Of a stretch of 37,821 nucleotides of DNA, positions 1 to 8,129 are shown piece after piece. The notes beneath the pieces were generated by a model. It was given only the letters and a program-made list of their open reading frames with translations, did no database searches and was not told the origin of the DNA. Location: positions 1,998,975 to 2,036,795 of the forward strand of contig NZ_CP016201.1 of the NCBI RefSeq assembly GCF_001683335.1, given 5' to 3'. A program made the translations under genes and the position numbers. The DNA is from Selenomonas sp. oral taxon 126 (lineage in GTDB: Bacteria > Bacillota > Negativicutes > Selenomonadales > Selenomonadaceae). Positions within the stretch are counted from its first letter, which is position 1. The number at the start of each line of letters is the position of its first letter.

Positions 1-611
1 TGGAGTTCATCACCATCTTGGAGGAGACCAAGACGATCGTGCCCGTCGGGCGCTGGATCTTCGAGCAGGCACTGCGCGTCTGCAAGGAGTGGCGGCAACG
101 CATTCCCGATTTCCACATGAGCGTCAATATGAGCTATGAGCAGATCAAGGATCTCTCCTTCCTGGAGTTCGTCGAAGACTGTCTGCGGCGGCACGATATG
201 CCGGCGGATGCGATTGTCCTCGAACTCACGGAGAGCAAGATTGTCAGCGATCTGAAATTTGTCAATGCGCAGTTCGACATGTTCCGCAGACACGGCATCC
301 GGATTGCCATGGATGATTTCGGCACAGGCTACTCCTCGCTCTCCTCGCTGAAGAATCTGAGCTGCGATATCGTGAAGATTGACCGTGCCTTCGTCATGCG
401 CATCCTCGAAAACCACTTCGACCAGAAGCTTGTCGAGTATACGGTGGATCTCTGTCACAGCATCGGCATGACGACCTGCATCGAGGGCGTCGAGCAGCAG
501 GAGGAGTACGACTGCCTCGTGAAGCTCTGCAAGACGGATACAATTCAGGGCTACCTCTTCGGTCGTCCGGAGCCGCAGGATGTATTTGAAAAGAAGTTTT
601 TGGGTATGTAA
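1..611 (+). CDS. EAL-domain cyclic-di-GMP phosphodiesterase, C-terminal part (5' truncated)
   Basis: The reading frame is open from base 3, so the gene starts before the window; about 203 codons are present. It matches the C-terminal two thirds of an EAL domain, the family that hydrolyses c-di-GMP to pGpG. Visible conserved blocks in order are SVN, ELTES (metal-binding Glu), [10 protein letters not shown] (metal-binding Asp pair), KIDR (catalytic Lys), EGVE and the closing QGYLFGRP. The EAL signature itself would lie upstream. All catalytic blocks in view are intact, so the enzyme is probably active. Any N-terminal sensor or GGDEF domain cannot be seen. The stop codon overlaps the queF start by one base (TAATG), which suggests coupled translation. 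Confidence 0.93.
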   Translation, partial: EFITILEETKTIVPVGRWIFEQALRVCKEWRQRIPDFHMSVNMSYEQIKDLSFLEFVEDCLRRHDMPADAIVLELTESKIVSDLKFVNAQFDMFRRHGIRIAMDDFGTGYSSLSSLKNLSCDIVKIDRAFVMRILENHFDQKLVEYTVDLCHSIGMTTCIEGVEQQEEYDCLVKLCKTDTIQGYLFGRPEPQDVFEKKFLGM

Positions 612-1102
612 TGGCAAGAGTAAAGACAGAGGAAGGTCTGACCCTCCTCGGGGAGCAGCGCACGGACTACGGTTACGACTACGCGCCCGAGGCATTGGAG
701 ACCTTTCAGAACAAACATACGGATCACGATTACTGGGTGCGATTCAACTGCCCCGAGTTCACGACGCTCTGCCCCATCACGGGACAGCCGGACTATGGGA
801 CGATCTACATCTCCTATATGCCCGCTGAGCGTATGGTCGAGAGCAAATCGCTGAAGCTCTACCTCGTGAGTTTCCGCAATCACGGGGATTTTCATGAGGA
901 TGTGGTGAATGTCATCATGCGCGACCTCATCCGCCTGATGGCACCGAAATACATCGAGGTGCAGGGGAAATTCCTGCCGCGCGGCGGCATCTCGATCGAT
1001 CCCTATGCGAACTATGGGCTTCCGGGCACGAAGTACGAGGAGCTGGCGTGGGAGCGCCTCTCCATGCACGACCGCGTGCCCGAGCGGGTGGACAATCGCT
1101 GA
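611..1102 (+). CDS. queF: NADPH-dependent 7-cyano-7-deazaguanine reductase (preQ0 reductase), type I
   Basis: This 163-residue protein reduces preQ0 to preQ1 in queuosine biosynthesis, in the cytoplasm. It has the single-domain (type I) QueF length. Cys54 in [11 protein letters not shown] is the residue that forms the thioimide with substrate; Asp61 follows; the QueF signature ESKSLKLY is at 77-84; His95 and Glu96 of the HGDFHED segment complete the pocket. These positions match the Bacillus enzyme offset by one. The start codon overlaps the stop of the EAL gene, and its own stop overlaps the next start by one base (TGATG), so the three genes are probably one transcript. No other queuosine gene and no preQ1 riboswitch was seen in the window. 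Confidence 0.95.
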   Translation: MARVKTEEGLTLLGEQRTDYGYDYAPEALETFQNKHTDHDYWVRFNCPEFTTLCPITGQPDYGTIYISYMPAERMVESKSLKLYLVSFRNHGDFHEDVVNVIMRDLIRLMAPKYIEVQGKFLPRGGISIDPYANYGLPGTKYEELAWERLSMHDRVPERVDNR

Positions 1103-1932
1103 TGGCGCGGCAGAAACGAATCGCCCTCGTCAACGACATCACGGGATTCGGGCGCTGCTCGGTGACGGTGCAGCTGCCGCTGATCTCCGCGATGCGCGTG
1201 CAGGCATGCCCACTGCCTACGGCGATTCTCTCGGTTCATACGGGGTTCCCGAATCACTACCTCGACGACTATACGGAGCGCATGCGCCCCTATATGGAAA
1301 ACTGGGCGGCGAATGAGCTTGACTTCGATGCAATATTGACGGGCTTCCTCGGCTCGGAGGCGCAGATCAATCTCGTGCTCGAGTGCATCGCGCGATTCAA
1401 ACAGCCGCAGACGCAGGTCATTGTCGATCCCGTGATGGGGGACAACGGTCATCTCTACTCCTCCTATACGCCCGCGCTTTGCGAGAAGATGCGTCAGCTG
1501 CTCCCGTATGCGGACGTGGTGACGCCGAACCTCACGGAGGCGTGTCAGCTGCTCGGGACGGACTATCCCACAGACGGGCTTGTATCGGACGCGGAGCTTG
1601 CGGAGATGGCGGCAGAGATTGCCGCGATGGGGCCGCGCTCTGTTGTGATTACGGGGCTGCATGCGGGCGACTATGTGCGTACCTACCTTTATGCGGATGG
1701 TACAGGTCGTTCCTTCGACAATCCGAAGGTCGGGCGCGACCGCTCGGGTGCGGGCGATGCTTTTGCGGCGATTGTTGCAGCGGCGCTCGTGCGCGGCATT
1801 CCCATCGAGGAGGGCACGCGGCGTGCGGCAGAGTTCATCGGACACTGTCTCGTCTACGCAGAGCAGCTCGACCTGCCGTGGAACTACGGGCTGCCCTTCG
1901 AGGAGTTTATGGGCGAGCTGACGGCACTATAA
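1102..1932 (+). CDS. Pyridoxamine/pyridoxal kinase (PdxK/PdxY family)
   Basis: This 276-residue ribokinase-fold kinase phosphorylates pyridoxamine or pyridoxal with ATP in the vitamin B6 salvage pathway. The N-terminal block NDITGFGRCS, the segment DPVMGDNG (109-116) and the anion-hole and catalytic motif RSGAGDAFAA, with Asp219 as catalytic base, are intact. A longer in-frame start exists at 1048, but it lies inside queF and adds 18 residues with no family similarity, so the ATG at 1102, overlapping the queF stop by one base, is preferred. PdxK and PdxY cannot be told apart safely from sequence alone, so no symbol is given. The stop codon is directly followed by a structured repeat. Confidence 0.88.
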   Translation: MARQKRIALVNDITGFGRCSVTVQLPLISAMRVQACPLPTAILSVHTGFPNHYLDDYTERMRPYMENWAANELDFDAILTGFLGSEAQINLVLECIARFKQPQTQVIVDPVMGDNGHLYSSYTPALCEKMRQLLPYADVVTPNLTEACQLLGTDYPTDGLVSDAELAEMAAEIAAMGPRSVVITGLHAGDYVRTYLYADGTGRSFDNPKVGRDRSGAGDAFAAIVAAALVRGIPIEEGTRRAAEFIGHCLVYAEQLDLPWNYGLPFEEFMGELTAL

Positions 1933-2252
1933 GCAGGGGCGCCCCTATCGGCTCGTTGCACTCGCCACTTCCCCCGTTGCGACGGGGGAAGCTAATATGC
2001 TGTAATGCAAAGCCTCCCCCGTTGCTGACCTGTCCAAGAAGCAAGTCCGAAAGGACGCAGCTGATTGGGCAACAGGTCGTATGGGAAAACGTCCCAAGAA
2101 CACAAGCGATAGCGAAGTGTGATTGGTTGACGTTGACCGCTCGACACGGGGGAGGGGGACCGCGTGAGCGGTGGTAGGGGCGCTTTGGGCATCTGGACAA
2201 GACAAACAAAAGGCTGCTGCACTGGTCAAAAGACTTCATGCAGCAGCCTATT
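1933..2252 (-). repeat. Structured dispersed repeat, copy 1 (long form, about 320 bp)
   Basis: Read on the minus strand this stretch has the same building blocks as 17665-17850 and 32861-33009: a variable hairpin (2211-2249), the tract TTTGTTTGTCTTGTCC, CAAAGCGCCCCT, a small ACCGC/GCGGT hairpin (2159-2172), and the arms CTCCCCCGT/ACGGGGGAG (2146-2154 with 2014-2022). A closing stem pairs 2176-2183 with 1939-1946. The G/C arms here enclose 123 bases instead of 4-5; that insert contains its own paired segments (GACCTGT with ACAGGTC, and GTCCTTTCGGAC). A further stem CTTCCCCCGT/ACGGGGGAAG follows at about 1967-1991. It fills the whole gap between the kinase and the radical SAM gene. No credible ORF is present. 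Confidence 0.75.
2211..2249. terminator. Perfect 11-bp hairpin, terminator-like
   Basis: AGGCTGCTGCA (2211-2221) pairs perfectly with TGCAGCAGCCT (2239-2249). An inner GTC/GAC pair closes an AAAA loop. On the minus strand it is followed by a T-rich tract, as in an intrinsic terminator; on the plus strand it is followed only by ATTTCTG. It ends 28 bases before the radical SAM start codon, and no clear promoter lies between them. Confidence 0.6.
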
Positions 2253-2277
2253 TCTGTGTATATGTTAGGAGTATCTT

Positions 2278-2937
2278 ATGATTGTATATGCCACACATGC
2301 GGGCGGGCGCTACCTCCCCTTCGAGGAGAGTCTGCGCGAGCAGCCGGAGGGGAGGCGCGCCGTCTACATCAACATCACGAATGACTGCAACTGCGACTGC
2401 GTCTTCTGTCTGCGCAGCATGAAGGAGATGGCGCGGGAGTCCTCCCTCTGGATCGAGCAGGATCCGTCGATCGAGGAGATCATTGCAGAGCTCGACTGCC
2501 TGCCGTGGGAATACGTGCGTGAGGTGGTCTGCTGCGGCTTCGGTGAGCCGCTCATCCGCCTCGACACCGTGCTCGCCGTCCTGCGCCATGTGAAGGAACA
2601 CCATCCCGATGTTGCAACGCGCGTCAATACGAACGGCCTTGGGGAACTCGAGCACGGCTGTGAGTTTGCCGAATGCTTTGCGGGGCTGCTCGATACGATC
2701 TCCATCAGTCTGAACGCCTCGAATGCGGAGCGCTACCTCGCACTCACGCGCTCGAAGTTCGGCATCTCCTCCTATGAGGCGATGCTGACCTTTGCCGAGC
2801 ACTGCAAGCCCTACGTGCCGAATGTTGTGCTCACGGTGGTGGAGAAGGTGGAGAACGAGGAGGAGATTGCGCTCTGCCGAAAAATCTGCGCGGAACGTGG
2901 GCTGACGCTGCGCGTGCGCGTCTACGAGGATAGCTGA
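2278..2937 (+). CDS. Radical SAM protein, TatD-linked type
   Basis: This 219-residue protein has the radical SAM 4Fe-4S motif Cys37-x3-Cys41-x2-Cys44 in NDCNCDCVFC, with an extra Cys39. A GFGEP segment (87-91) corresponds to the SAM-binding GGE motif, and VNTNG (116-120) to the next conserved strand. It is a short single-domain enzyme without a SPASM or auxiliary-cluster extension. Size and the motif ITNDCNCDCVFCLR resemble the small radical SAM family often linked to TatD nucleases; no tatD gene is visible here. The substrate is unknown. A ribosome-binding site TAGGAG lies 6-7 bases before the ATG. The gene converges on thiT with only three bases between the stops. Confidence 0.75.
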   Translation: MIVYATHAGGRYLPFEESLREQPEGRRAVYINITNDCNCDCVFCLRSMKEMARESSLWIEQDPSIEEIIAELDCLPWEYVREVVCCGFGEPLIRLDTVLAVLRHVKEHHPDVATRVNTNGLGELEHGCEFAECFAGLLDTISISLNASNAERYLALTRSKFGISSYEAMLTFAEHCKPYVPNVVLTVVEKVENEEEIALCRKICAERGLTLRVRVYEDS

Positions 2938-2940
2938 GTT

Positions 2941-3591
2941 TTAGAGCGGCTTTGCCCCGTAGAGCGGCGTGCGCTGATCCATCGCCGCGAGGAGGCGCGG
3001 CACGGGCAGGATACGCAGGAGCAGGAGGCATATCACAGCCTCGGGCACGAGATAGGTCGCATTGAAGACCAGAGAGTAGAGATAGGGCGACGTATCAGGC
3101 GGCGCATACGAGCCGAAGAAGACCACGCCCGAGATATAGTGACACAGGAACCGCGCTGCAAAGGCGAGCACTGCGCCCAGATAGATGCGCCCCGGCACAG
3201 CGGCGGCAATCGCGAGTGCCATATAGGGCAGGGGATAGTCAAAGAGCACCTGCAGGGGATGCACGATAAAGGCGTCCTGCATGAGGTTTATCATGCCGTA
3301 GACGAACCCCGCGAGACAGCCGATGCCCGCGCCATACCGATAGGTGAGGAAGAGCAGCGGCACCATCGCACCGAGTGTGACACTGCCGCCCTGCGGCATA
3401 TGGAAGAGTCGCAGCTGATGAAGCACGATCGTCAGCGCCAGCATGAGCGCGACATTGATGAGCATGCTTGTCGTGAAATGGATGCGGCGCATCTGCAGAT
3501 AGCCGAAGATGAAGACGAGTACGGCGAGCAGCGTGAAGAGACTGGTCGGCTGCGCCAGCAGCTCTGTTGCGTTCTTGATGAGTGTATCCAT
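2941..3591 (-). CDS. thiT: ThiT, thiamine-binding S component of an energy-coupling factor (ECF) transporter
   Basis: This is a 216-residue integral membrane protein with about six hydrophobic helices. The segment QGGSVTLGAMVPLLFLTYRYG followed by GIGCLAGFVYG is characteristic of ThiT (YuaJ), which captures thiamine and works with a shared EcfA-EcfA'-EcfT module encoded elsewhere. The open frame extends upstream to 3627, but AAGGAGG at 3597-3603 lies five bases before the ATG at 3591, so that start is chosen. A good sigma-70 promoter lies upstream. ThiT genes are often controlled by a TPP riboswitch; none is visible in the roughly 45-base leader. Confidence 0.9.
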   Translation of the reverse strand: MDTLIKNATELLAQPTSLFTLLAVLVFIFGYLQMRRIHFTTSMLINVALMLALTIVLHQLRLFHMPQGGSVTLGAMVPLLFLTYRYGAGIGCLAGFVYGMINLMQDAFIVHPLQVLFDYPLPYMALAIAAAVPGRIYLGAVLAFAARFLCHYISGVVFFGSYAPPDTSPYLYSLVFNATYLVPEAVICLLLLRILPVPRLLAAMDQRTPLYGAKPL

Positions 3592-3635
3592 GAGAACCTC
3601 CTTGGTCTCGGTATTGTGTGTTTGCAATTCTCTTT

Positions 3636-3664
3636 AGCATACTATAAATGCGCCGCGTGTTCAA
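3636..3664 (-). promoter_or_regulatory. Sigma-70-type promoter of thiT
   Basis: On the minus strand a TTGAAC -35 box (3659-3664) and a TATGCT -10 box (3636-3641) are separated by exactly 17 bases. The leader before the thiT ribosome-binding site is short. Assigned by consensus match only. Confidence 0.6.
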
Positions 3665-3787
3665 TTCCTTTCGCAACTTCCGTGAGCGTTTCATAGATTT
3701 TTTCAGATAGATATGGTAAACTAATTCTTAGTATTTTTGAGCAAATGAACAGCAACATCGCTTTTCGTGCACATACAGGAGGACGAT

Positions 3788-4816
3788 ATGGACGATCAGA
3801 TCAGAGAACTCAAGGAGCGCGCCCGTGCCGCGATTGCGGAGACAGCGAGCAGCCTCGGTGAACTCAACGATATTCGCGTGAAATTTTTTGGGAAAAAGGG
3901 CGAGGTGACCACGCTCCTGCGCAGCATGAGCGCCCTCGCGCAGGAGGAGCGCCCGCGCATCGGCAAGATCGTCAACGAGGCACGCGCCGAGATTGAGGCG
4001 CTGCTTGCGGCGAAGTCCGAAGAACTGGCGGCGCGGGAGCTTGCGGACAAGATTGCCGCCGAGCAGATTGACGTGACCCTGCCAGGACGCACGGCACCCG
4101 TGGGACATCTGCACCCGCTCACGATCACGCTGAACCGCATCAAGGCGATCTTCCTGCAGATGGGCTTTACCATCGAGGAGGGACCCGAGATCGAGAGCGA
4201 CTACTTCAACTTCGAAGCGCTGAATCTGCCGAAGGATCACCCCGCGCGCGATATGCAGGACTCGTTCTATATCACGGAGGACATCCTCCTGCGCTCGCAG
4301 ACCTCGCCCGTACAGGCGCGCACGATGCAGAAGAGCACGCCGAATGCACCCATTCGCATGATTGCGCCCGGGCGCGTCTACCGCCGCGACTCCTACGATG
4401 CGACGCACTCCCCGATGTTTACGCAGGTGGAGGGGCTTGTGATCGACCGTGGGATCTCCTTTGCCGACCTCAAGGGGACGCTCGAGCTCTGCCTGCATCA
4501 GCTCTTTGACGCCGACGCGAAGGTGCGCTTTCGTCCGAGCTTCTTCCCGTTCACGGAGCCGTCGACCGAGGTGGACATCTCCTGCTCTTCCTGTCACGGG
4601 GCGGGCTGCCGCGTGTGCAAGGGGACGGGCTGGCTCGAGATCCTCGGCGCCGGCATGGTGCACCCGAACGTCCTGCGCATGAGCGGCTACGATCCCGCGC
4701 AGGTGTCGGGCTTTGCGTTCGGCATGGGCGTCGAGCGCATTGCGATGCTCGCCTACGGCGTGGATGATCTGCGCCTGTTCTACGACAACGACGTGCGTTT
4801 CTTACATCAATTCTGA
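3788..4816 (+). CDS. pheS: Phenylalanine--tRNA ligase, alpha subunit
   Basis: This 342-residue protein is the catalytic subunit of the alpha2-beta2 enzyme that charges tRNA-Phe in the cytoplasm. The N-terminal 90 residues form the coiled-coil tRNA-contact arm. The class II core follows: motif 2 region with [21 protein letters not shown], the substrate-pocket segment [13 protein letters not shown] and motif 3 [18 protein letters not shown] small Cys cluster [16 protein letters not shown] is typical of this family. AGGAGG at 3777-3782 lies five bases before the ATG at 3788, so this start is preferred to the in-frame one at 3767. No T-box leader is visible between thiT and pheS. pheT follows 12 bases later. 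Confidence 0.97.
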   Translation: MDDQIRELKERARAAIAETASSLGELNDIRVKFFGKKGEVTTLLRSMSALAQEERPRIGKIVNEARAEIEALLAAKSEELAARELADKIAAEQIDVTLPGRTAPVGHLHPLTITLNRIKAIFLQMGFTIEEGPEIESDYFNFEALNLPKDHPARDMQDSFYITEDILLRSQTSPVQARTMQKSTPNAPIRMIAPGRVYRRDSYDATHSPMFTQVEGLVIDRGISFADLKGTLELCLHQLFDADAKVRFRPSFFPFTEPSTEVDISCSSCHGAGCRVCKGTGWLEILGAGMVHPNVLRMSGYDPAQVSGFAFGMGVERIAMLAYGVDDLRLFYDNDVRFLHQF

Positions 4817-4828
4817 GGAGGCGGGACT

Positions 4829-7264
4829 ATGCAGGTTTCCATCAAATGGCTGAAAGACTATGTGGATATTGACGAGACGGCGGAGCAGATTGCAGACCGC
4901 CTGACGATGGCGGGCGTTCCCGTCGAGCGCATTGTGCGCGCGGATGAGGGACTGGAAAAGGTCATTACGGGGCGCATCGAGAAGATCACGCCGCATCCGG
5001 ACTCAGATCATCTGCTCGTCTGCCAGCTGAACATCGGCAAGGAGGAGCTGCTCCAGATCGTGACGGGTGCATCCAATGTGCGCGAGGGGCATATCGTGCC
5101 CGTTGCAATGGTCGGCTCCGTCCTGCCCGACGGAAAGAAGATCTCGAAGGGCAAGCTGCGCGGCATTCCGTCAAACGGCATGATGTGCTCGGCGGGCGAG
5201 CTTGCGATCGATACAGAGGGGCTGCCCGACGAGCAGGTGCACGGCATCTATATCCTGCCTGCAGATACGCCCGTGGGCATCCCTGCGGCGCAGGCACTCG
5301 GGCTGGATGATGTCGTGCTCGAGTTCGAGCTGACGGCGAACCGTGCGGACTGCTTCAGCGTCGTTGGCATTGCACGTGAAATTGCAGCACTGACGGGCAA
5401 GGAACTGCGCTTCCCGACGATCGAGGTGAAGGAGACGGCCCCCGAGAGCGCCGCTGAGCTCGTGCACATCGGGATTGAGGCGGAGGAACTCTGCCGCCGC
5501 TTCTCCGCACGCGTTCTGCGCGATGTGAAGATTGCGCCCTCGCCCGGATGGATGGCGGAGCGTCTGCGCGGTGCGGGCATCCGCTCGATCAACAATGTGG
5601 TCGACGTGACGAATTTCGTCATGCTCGAGCTCGGACAGCCGCTCCATGCGTATGACTACGACGCTGTCGCGGGGCACGCGCTCACGGCACGCCGTGCGCG
5701 TGCGGGGGAGAACCTGCACACGCTGGACGATTCGAGCCGTGTCGCCGTCGGGGATGAGCTCGTCATTGCCGACAGCGAGAAGCCCGCAGGGCTTGCGGGC
5801 ATCATGGGCGGGCTTGAGTCTGAGATCACGGAGGGCACGACCTCGGTGATTATCGAGGCGGCATCCTTCCACGGTCCGACGATTCGCCGCACGGCGCGCC
5901 GCATCGGGCTGCACTCCGAGTCCTCGGGCAGGTTCGAGCGCGGCGTCGATGAGACGGAGACTGTGCGCGCGGCAACGCGTGCGGCGCAGCTCCTTGCAGA
6001 GATGGGCGCGTGCAGTGTGGCACAGGGCGTGGTCGATGTCTATCCAAACCGCCGCGTGCCGACTGTCCTCGAGTTCAGCGCGCGCACGGTTGGGGAACGT
6101 ATCGGCGCGAATATCCCCGGCGATTGGATGGCGTCTGCGCTCCGCTCGCTCGGCTTTATCGTCGAGGAGAAGGGCGTCGAGGTCTATCACGTCGCTGTGC
6201 CCTCGTGGCGCGGCGATGTGACGATGATGGAGGACATTGCCGAGGAGGTTGCGCGCCTCTACGGCTACGACAATATCGCTTCCCGCCTCCCGATGGGGGC
6301 TGTCCAGCAGGGCAAGACGAGCGAGCGGCAGGATTTCGTCGACCTTATGCGCGAGACCTTTGCCGCGCTCGGCATGACGGAGGAGCTGTCGTTCAGCTTT
6401 ACGAGCGAAAAGACGCTTGACAAGCTCGGCGTTCCCTCAGGCAGCGAGCTCCGTCAGGCAATCCCCATCATGAACCCGCTCACGGACGAGTATCCGCTCA
6501 TCCGCACGACCCTGCTCACGAGTGTGCTTGAGAATGCGGCACGCAATGTCGCGCGCAAGAACATGGATCTGCGCCTTTTTGACATTGCGCCCGTCTTCTT
6601 CCCGAAGGCGCTGCCCGTCACGGAACTCGCGAACGAAAAGCTCATGGCGGCGGGGCTTATCACGGGACGCCGCAGCCCGATCGCATGGGATACGGATAAC
6701 GCGCAGGTCGATTTCTACGATATGAAGGGCATCCTCGAGCGCTTCCTCACGGCGATCGGTGTGCAGAAATACACGGTGGAGCGCGGCGAGCACTTCGCGA
6801 TGCACCCCGGCAAGACGGCGCTGTTCAAGAAGGGGCGCGACGTGATCGCCGTTCTCGGTGAGATTCACCCGACGGTTGCCGCGAATTTTGGCATCGCCCA
6901 GAGCGTCTATGTCTTCGAGATGGAGGTCGACACCCTCCTGCGCTACCGCAAGAAGAAGAGCACCATTGCCGCGCTGCCGAAGTATCCCGCATCGACGCGT
7001 GATCTCGCACTCCTCGTGGATGCGGGGCTGACGACAGCGGAGATCGAACGCGTCATTGCAAAGAAGGGCGGCAAATTCTTCCGCAGTGCGACCCTCTTTG
7101 ATGTATATACGGGCAAACAGGTTGCGCGCGGCAAGAAGAGCATGGCGTTCCATCTGCATTTCCAGTCCGATGACAAGACCCTGACCGATGAGGAAGTGGA
7201 CGCAGCATTTGCCGATATACTCGAGGCGGTGCAGAGTCAGCTTCACGCAGAGCTGCGCGCATAG
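4829..7264 (+). CDS. pheT: Phenylalanine--tRNA ligase, beta subunit
   Basis: This 811-residue beta subunit has the full-length bacterial architecture. An EMAP-type tRNA-binding domain comes first (HPDSDHLLVCQLNIG near 56-70), then the B3/B4 editing region (RSINNVVDVTNFVMLELGQP), the B5 domain (about 410-480), a class II-like core, and a C-terminal ferredoxin-fold anticodon-binding domain from about 717 (PKYPASTRDLALLVD). A GAGGAGG ribosome-binding site overlaps the pheS stop region. It pairs with PheS and supplies tRNA binding and Tyr-tRNA proofreading. Nothing appears truncated. Confidence 0.97.
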   Translation: MQVSIKWLKDYVDIDETAEQIADRLTMAGVPVERIVRADEGLEKVITGRIEKITPHPDSDHLLVCQLNIGKEELLQIVTGASNVREGHIVPVAMVGSVLPDGKKISKGKLRGIPSNGMMCSAGELAIDTEGLPDEQVHGIYILPADTPVGIPAAQALGLDDVVLEFELTANRADCFSVVGIAREIAALTGKELRFPTIEVKETAPESAAELVHIGIEAEELCRRFSARVLRDVKIAPSPGWMAERLRGAGIRSINNVVDVTNFVMLELGQPLHAYDYDAVAGHALTARRARAGENLHTLDDSSRVAVGDELVIADSEKPAGLAGIMGGLESEITEGTTSVIIEAASFHGPTIRRTARRIGLHSESSGRFERGVDETETVRAATRAAQLLAEMGACSVAQGVVDVYPNRRVPTVLEFSARTVGERIGANIPGDWMASALRSLGFIVEEKGVEVYHVAVPSWRGDVTMMEDIAEEVARLYGYDNIASRLPMGAVQQGKTSERQDFVDLMRETFAALGMTEELSFSFTSEKTLDKLGVPSGSELRQAIPIMNPLTDEYPLIRTTLLTSVLENAARNVARKNMDLRLFDIAPVFFPKALPVTELANEKLMAAGLITGRRSPIAWDTDNAQVDFYDMKGILERFLTAIGVQKYTVERGEHFAMHPGKTALFKKGRDVIAVLGEIHPTVAANFGIAQSVYVFEMEVDTLLRYRKKKSTIAALPKYPASTRDLALLVDAGLTTAEIERVIAKKGGKFFRSATLFDVYTGKQVARGKKSMAFHLHFQSDDKTLTDEEVDAAFADILEAVQSQLHAELRA

Positions 7265-7279
7265 AGGGCGGTGAGAGCC

Positions 7280-7537
7280 ATGACAGAGGAGAAGAAGCAG
7301 CCCCAGCGGGTTGTGATCGAGATGTTTGGGCAGACCTATCAGCTCAAGACGGATGACCCCGAACGACTCAAGCGCCTTGCGGCAGAGAGCGATCGTCGGA
7401 TCAAGGAGATGTCGAAGAAGGTACGCAGCTTCGACGTGCAGCGCATTGCCGCGCTGACCGTGCTGCAGATGATGGACGAATTTGAGCAGCTACAGCGCGA
7501 CTACGATGAGCTCGTCCAGCTGCTCGAGGAGAAATAA
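7280..7537 (+). CDS. zapA: Cell division protein ZapA
   Basis: This 85-residue protein has an N-terminal small beta-alpha domain (VVIEMFGQTYQLKTDDPERLKRLAAESDRRI, about 11-41) and a C-terminal helix that would form the ZapA dimer and tetramer coiled coil (LQMMDEFEQLQRDYDELVQLLEE). ZapA bundles FtsZ filaments at the division ring. Its position directly after pheT is the same as in Bacillus, which supports the call. A GTG at 7271 is in frame three codons upstream, but the ATG at 7280 has better spacing to the GGTGAGAG purine stretch. Confidence 0.9.
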   Translation: MTEEKKQPQRVVIEMFGQTYQLKTDDPERLKRLAAESDRRIKEMSKKVRSFDVQRIAALTVLQMMDEFEQLQRDYDELVQLLEEK

Positions 7538-7557
7538 GAGGAACGGAGGGGAGCAAA

Positions 7558-7830
7558 ATGGCACAGGATATTGTTGTGTCGATGGATGATGAATTGAAAC
7601 TGAACTTTGAAGAGGTGTGCACAGACATCGGACTCTCCGTTTCATCTGCGATTCTGATCTTTGCAAAACGCGTTGCACGTGAGCGAAAGATCCCATTTGA
7701 ACTCTCTGCAGCGCCGCTTGATCCATTCTACTCGGAAAGCAATATGGCGCATATACAGCGTGGGATAGAGGCTTTTCGAGCGGGACAGTTCAAGGAACAT
7801 GACTTGATCGAGGTCTCCGAGGATGCATAA
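7558..7830 (+). CDS. RelB/DinJ-family antitoxin
   Basis: This 90-residue protein starts with a ribbon-helix-helix segment (DIVVSMDDELKLNFEEVCTD and then GLSVSSAILIFAKRVARE) typical of RelB/DinJ antitoxins. That part would bind operator DNA and dimerise; the acidic C-terminal tail would wrap the toxin. GGAGGGG stands shortly before the start codon. The gene overlaps the toxin gene by eight bases, so the two are translated together. Autoregulation is expected for the family, but I could not pick out a clear operator. YoeB toxins more often pair with YefM/Phd-type antitoxins, so the pairing is a mixed one. Confidence 0.85.
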   Translation: MAQDIVVSMDDELKLNFEEVCTDIGLSVSSAILIFAKRVARERKIPFELSAAPLDPFYSESNMAHIQRGIEAFRAGQFKEHDLIEVSEDA

Positions 7831-8080
7831 GAATTGGTTTGATGAGGCTTGGGATGATTATCTGTACTGGCAGACGCAGGATAAGAAGACGTTGAAACGG
7901 ATCAATACGATTCTCAAGGATATCGAACGTCATCCCTTTGAGGGAATCGGAAAGCCGGAGCCTCTCCGCGCGAATCTCAGCGGCTTGTGGAGCAGGCGGA
8001 TCGACGAGAAAAATCGTCTGGTGTATCTCGTCCGTGACGGCGCTTTGCATATCTTTTCCTGTCGGGGTCATTACGAATAA
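7823..8080 (+). CDS. yoeB: YoeB-family mRNA interferase toxin
   Basis: This 85-residue protein is very close to the Txe/YoeB family of ribosome-dependent endoribonucleases. Conserved blocks are AWDDYLYWQTQDKKTLKRIN, PFEGIGKPEPLR, LSGLWSRRID and the C-terminal CRGHYE. The family's catalytic residues Glu46, Arg65, His83 and Tyr84 fall at the same numbers as in the E. coli protein, so the toxin looks active. It starts inside the antitoxin gene. A strong hairpin follows the stop codon within ten bases and separates the pair from the convergent tonB operon. Confidence 0.93.
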   Translation: MHKNWFDEAWDDYLYWQTQDKKTLKRINTILKDIERHPFEGIGKPEPLRANLSGLWSRRIDEKNRLVYLVRDGALHIFSCRGHYE

Positions 8081-8087
8081 GCATAAA

Positions 8088-8127
8088 AATACAGGCTGTG
8101 GTGGAAAACTCCATCGCAGCCTGTATT
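8088..8127. terminator. Bidirectional intrinsic terminator between yoeB and tonB
   Basis: AATACAGGCTG (8088-8098) pairs perfectly with CAGCCTGTATT (8117-8127), and the stem can continue inward with G-U pairs. A-rich sequence on the left and T-rich sequence on the right let it end transcription of the toxin operon and of the convergent tonB operon. Confidence 0.8.
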
Positions 8128-8129
8128 AT

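Noticed and set aside
1048-1101. Longer start of the pyridoxamine kinase
   Set aside because: The extra residues are Arg/Gly-rich, lie inside queF and are absent from the family.
2278-2937. QueE (7-carboxy-7-deazaguanine synthase), because queF is nearby
   Set aside because: The cysteine motif is the ordinary CxxxCxxC and the sequence lacks QueE-like blocks; the genes are separated by a repeat.
3592-3787. TPP riboswitch for thiT or T-box leader for pheS
   Set aside because: No TPP or T-box conserved core is present on either strand in this 196-base gap.
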